Source: Jacaranda mimosifolia
Lineage: Eukaryota > Streptophyta > Magnoliopsida > Lamiales > Bignoniaceae
NCBI GenBank assembly: GCA_018894105.1
Contig: CM032129.1
Coordinates: 14,081,968 to 14,145,967 of the forward strand
DNA: 64,000 bases
Reading direction: 5' to 3'
Part shown: one piece after another, positions 61,389-64,000 of the stretch
Layout: the number at the start of each line of letters is the position of its first letter
How positions within the stretch are numbered: the first letter of the stretch is position 1
The notes under the pieces: generated by a model
What the model was told of the DNA's origin: nothing
Database searches by the model: none
What the model saw: only the letters and a program-made list of their open reading frames with translations
Translations under genes and position numbers: made by a program

Positions 61389-61800
61389 CCATTGGTGTGT
61401 GGATTTTATCATTCGAGGAAAATAATTGGATTGCTAGCCTTTTGAAACCCTCTGTTCAGGTAGTAACTTGGAGCCATTTCTGAAGGCACTTCGCATTTTC
61501 TGATTTGGCTAATTTTCTACTATAGATTCATTATGGTGTTGGTGATCTCTTATCCAAATTTTAGCGGATTCTAACGAGTTTTGGTTGAAAAAAGTTGTCC
61601 ATAATCTGCTGTGCCAAAGGAGACTGCATTGAAGGAGTTCAAGCTAGTCTTCATCTTTTTGGTTGGATTTTTCTCTTAAGGTAATATTTTGACCTAAATC
61701 CACTTTAATGGCGTGAATTAGATCATTGGGGAAGCGTGGTCTAGTTAGATTTTAATTTTTAAATATTTTATAATTGGATTTTAGCTCACACCTTCCTTCA
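61389..61800 (+). repeat. Copia LTR-D, 3' fragment of the outer element's 3' LTR
   Basis: Begins CCATTGGTGTGTGG directly after LTR-C and matches LTR-A from 42510 to its end at 42795 (gattgctagccttttg, gactgcattgaaggagttcaag, aatggcgtgaattagatc). It keeps about 130 bp that LTR-A has lost. It ends CCTTCCTTCA, then AAGAT, the presumed right target duplication. The 5' part of this LTR is missing, as expected if it is now fused into LTR-B. Confidence 0.88.
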
Positions 61801-62230
61801 AAGATGACTTAATAGTAAAAAGAATTATAAAAAAAAATTAATAATAATAGTAACAAGAACTAATGTTTTAAATTGTCACTATTGATAATTAGTGACTCAT
61901 ATGTGGTAACAGTAAAAATCTTGTCACAAATTGTAGTAACAGTTTTTATCATCATTAAGTGATGAAAATCTTGCTACAAATTTTATTGACAATTTTTATT
62001 GTTCATATGTTATCACTATAAGTGTGTCGCTCTCATCAATGAAGACAACTTAAACATTGTTTTTATACTATTAAGTTTGTCAAAATTATATAGAGACAAA
62101 ACAATTTTTTTTTTGTCATTTATAATTAATGATAACTTTTATATTATCACCTATTATTATATTATTAATTTTTCTTTATATTTGTAACATGCATTGCGAC
62201 TTATATATTGTTTTAATTATCACTATTTTT
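61801..62230. repeat. MITE-like sequence, right part
   Basis: AT-rich sequence with gtcactattga, tagtgactca, cttgtcacaaattgta and cttgctacaaatt words, similar in style to 40430-40666. It is probably the other half of the element into which the Copia composite inserted. The 62-codon open stretch 61999-62187 is AT-rich noise. Confidence 0.42.
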
Positions 62231-62239
62231 TCCCCTATG

Positions 62240-62515
62240 ATTCTTTATTTCAAAAGGCTATGTTAAAGTTGATATTTACTTGTTAGATATTAATCAAGAA
62301 ACTTACTTTATTGGCTTTATGTGTCCACATTGTTGAGTATAATAGGAATAATCTTTATCATTATAGATTAGGACATGTAATTATGAATGGCATAAGTTGC
62401 ATGACACTTGTCCCTTATCTACAAGAACACCCTAGTGAACATAGGTTTGACAGTTGTCCTTTAATAACAAAATCATTATTTTCACAATCAAATGCAAGGA
62501 GCATTCGACGACACA
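62240..62515 (+). pseudogene. Copia pre-integrase (GAG_pre-integrs) fragment
   Basis: A stretch with VDIYLLDIN in one frame is followed by YHYRLGHVIMNGISCMT (about 62358-62405) and FDSCPLITKSLFSQSN (about 62446-62492). The LGH motif and the C-P-L pattern are those of the small domain before Copia integrase (family form LWHRRLGH ... C..CP.AKQTR). No LTR or other domain of this copy is present, and the fragment ends at about 62515. Its sequence differs from both copies above, so it comes from another Copia lineage. Confidence 0.55.
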
Positions 62516-63168
62516 ACTGACACTGTCCTGGAGGATCCAACTGTATAGCAGTTCTACCCAAGTTGATGCAGTAGGTAAAATTTGGAATGAAGGAAAAATA
62601 AACAAAAGAAAATAAGCTATTGCATGAATAACTTGAATAAAAGAAAGCCTGTACACGACAAGCCTCAAAACAAAATAAGGAACTTTCTCTAGAGAGAAAA
62701 AAACTAAAGAATTCCATTGATCAAGTTGAATTTGACAAACTATATATATGAGTCCATTTATAGACCTCTCAAAGAATCCTAATGCTCCAAAAGATAGAAA
62801 TATAATAAATTCATGCTTATTTCTAAAACTCTTAACTCCCTAAAATATAATGTAAAATAACACCTATTTCTCTAAAAGATAATATAAAATAATATCTAAC
62901 TTCTAAAAGATAATAAAAATTTAAAATCTAATGTTTATCTAAAAAGAAAAGAATCTAAAATATAAAACTTATTATTTAAATGATAAGAACTAAATATTTT
63001 CCATATGTGGAATATCTTCTAGAAGATAACTCCAATCAACATTCTCTCTATCCCCATATCATTCTCCATCTTAAGAAAATAACTCGTCTTTGAGTTGTCA
63101 ACATTGTTTGGATATAAAAACTTATTGAATGGATAGTAAGGATAAAGATCAGCTGCTTCAACATATTC
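62516..63168. other. Unassigned spacer, possibly Gypsy LTR or 3' sequence
   Basis: Includes GATCAAGTTGAATTTGACAAACTATATATATGAGTCC (62718-62754), a TATA-like region, and AT-rich DNA to 63040. It lies downstream of the minus-strand Gypsy remnant, so it may be that element's 3' sequence. No terminal repeat pair was found. Open stretches on the minus strand (62432-62717) overlap in two frames and match no family. Confidence 0.4.
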
Positions 63169-63880
63169 TTAGGCCATTCCACCACAATTATGCTTATTGA
63201 TTTTCTTCAAGATGTGATAAGGTGCACACTTTGGTTGTAACTTATTGTAAGTATCAACTAGGAATCTTTTTTTTTTTTTCATTAGAAAAACTATTGCTTC
63301 ATCGCCTTCTTCAAAAGTTATAAAGCCTCCCTGTTTATTGGTAGCTACTTTATACTTGGTACTAGCTTCTTCAAGTTTCTGCTTGAGATTTGATTGAACA
63401 TCTTGCATTGGTGGCAATTTTGTTGGCAGCTTCTTATGTATAATATCCTTCTCTTTAAATAACTAGCATATGCCTTCAGAAATTGTTTCTCTGGCGAATA
63501 CTTTATAGCAATCAAGATTCATTTTACTGCTAAGCAATGAACTAGTTGAGTCTCTCTACAAGCAGCCTCGAACTCCTTCTCTGAATTAGTTAGTATTAGG
63601 AAAGACTTACCTTCCACTTTAGAAGTTTTAGCCCTCAGACATCTTATTCAGCTGAAACAAGGTCATCTTCACTCCATTTATCTCTAATTTGTATATTTTC
63701 TCCTATCCAAAATAATATGCATTCTTATCAAACTGTGAATGTCTACCAAATAGTAAGTGACAAGCATCCATGTCTATCACGTTGCAATAAACTTCATCTT
63801 TAGACTTCTCAATTGGGAATGGAACTTTGCAACATTCTATCACTTGAATATTTCCCACGACCTTGATCCACCTAACGTAG
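63169..63880 (-). pseudogene. Ty3/Gypsy pol remnant: protease region fused to C-terminal region
   Basis: On the minus strand, 63880-63700 reads VVGNIQVIECCKVPFPIEKS, then VYCNVIDMDACHLLFGRHSQ and FDKNAYYFG. This resembles the retropepsin-like region of plant Gypsy polyproteins, where the family has DVVxMDACHLLLGRPWQFD. After decayed sequence, 63417-63169 is open and reads VQSNLKQKLEEASTKYKVAT, then FEEGDEAIVFLMKKKKRFLV and YNKLQPKCAPYHILKKI. That is the segment after integrase, close to the chromodomain region. Reverse transcriptase and integrase are absent between them, so an internal deletion of several kilobases joined the two parts. Confidence 0.75.
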
Positions 63881-63884
63881 GCCT

Positions 63885-64000
63885 TTAAATGGGTAAAGTA
63901 TCACCCTACCCACACCCATACCCTAAAATAACCAAACAAAAATACCCTATATTCTACCATACCCTAAAATAACCAAAAGAATGAGATCCTAACCCTACCC
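63885..64000. repeat. ACCCTA-rich repeat at the window edge
   Basis: TACCCTAAAATAACCAAA occurs twice (about 63918 and 63960), among several ACCCTACC, CCATACCC and TACCCTA words. The spacing is irregular, and the unit is not the plant telomere repeat. It looks like the subterminal part of a hAT-type or other non-autonomous element running past the window end. Confidence 0.5.

Larger units (their letters stand above)
40667..61800 (+). mobile_element. Ty1/Copia composite: LTR-A / int1 / LTR-B / int2 / LTR-C / partial LTR-D
   Basis: This is a 21.1-kb block of one Copia family. Order: LTR-A 40667-42795, internal 1 42796-50236, LTR-B 50237-53605, internal 2 53606-59173, LTR-C 59174-61388, and 61389-61800, which matches only the 3' end of LTR-A (LTR-D). 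Both internal regions begin with a tRNA-iMet-type primer site and end in a polypurine tract followed by TGTTGGAATAG. The outer flanks are AAGAA (40662-40666) and AAGAT (61801-61805), a 5-bp duplication with one mismatch. LTR-A and D resemble each other, and LTR-C resembles the 3' half of LTR-B. This fits a younger element nested in the 3' LTR of an older one, with a later recombination at LTR-B. Confidence 0.88.

Overview
The window is nuclear DNA of a flowering plant and looks like repeat-rich heterochromatin. Three things point this way: LTR retrotransposons of plant Copia and Gypsy type, plant Helitrons of the Rep/helicase type, and a decayed insert of chloroplast DNA that still contains plastid introns. 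The base composition is strongly AT-rich. I found no intact protein-coding gene, and I recognised no tRNA, rRNA, CRISPR array or riboswitch. Every coding remnant I could identify is broken by stops, frameshifts or deletions. The species cannot be told from the sequence.

Layout. 1-3.9 kb: a short tandem duplication, then a pseudogene of a class II cytosolic small heat-shock protein on the minus strand (673-1103), then featureless AT-rich DNA. 3.95-20.5 kb: Helitron 1, a decayed autonomous Helitron (HUH Rep plus Pif1-like helicase). It is split by a 9.2-kb Ty3/Gypsy element (9925-19172) with two 3-kb LTRs, a tRNA-iMet primer site, a polypurine tract and a perfect 5-bp target duplication (TAAAT). 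20.98-30.44 kb: Helitron 2, a second copy of the same Rep/helicase. Its 5' part carries an extra Helitron 3' end at 23951 and a clean 1246-bp hAT element (22175-23420, 8-bp duplication). The matching hAT-free sequence is present at 48.4 kb. 31.26-36.1 kb: a nuclear plastid insertion with psaA and three-exon ycf3 (pafI) in chloroplast order. 36.1-37.8 kb: sequence of mitochondrial-intergenic appearance (tentative). 37.8-40.4 kb: nothing recognised.

40.67-61.8 kb is one large Ty1/Copia composite: LTR-A, internal region 1, LTR-B, internal region 2, LTR-C, then the 3' end of a fourth LTR (LTR-D). It is flanked by near-identical 5-bp sequences. LTR-B is a mosaic, A-like in its 5' half and C-like in its 3' half. 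The best reading is a Copia nested in the 3' LTR of an older relative, followed by LTR-LTR recombination. Internal region 1 was also hit by a Helitron fragment (47205-49600) that replaces part of its reverse transcriptase. LTR-B was hit by a 1210-bp non-autonomous CACTA element. The composite sits in an older MITE-like sequence seen on both sides. 62.2-64 kb holds a Copia fragment, a rearranged Gypsy pol fragment on the minus strand, and the start of another repeat.

The elements do not work together as a system. The window is a stratigraphy of insertions whose relative order can be read from the nesting. The most informative points are the recombined three-LTR Copia, the Helitron with two possible 3' ends, the filled and empty hAT site pair, and the plastid insertion whose five identified nonsense changes are all C-to-T or G-to-A.
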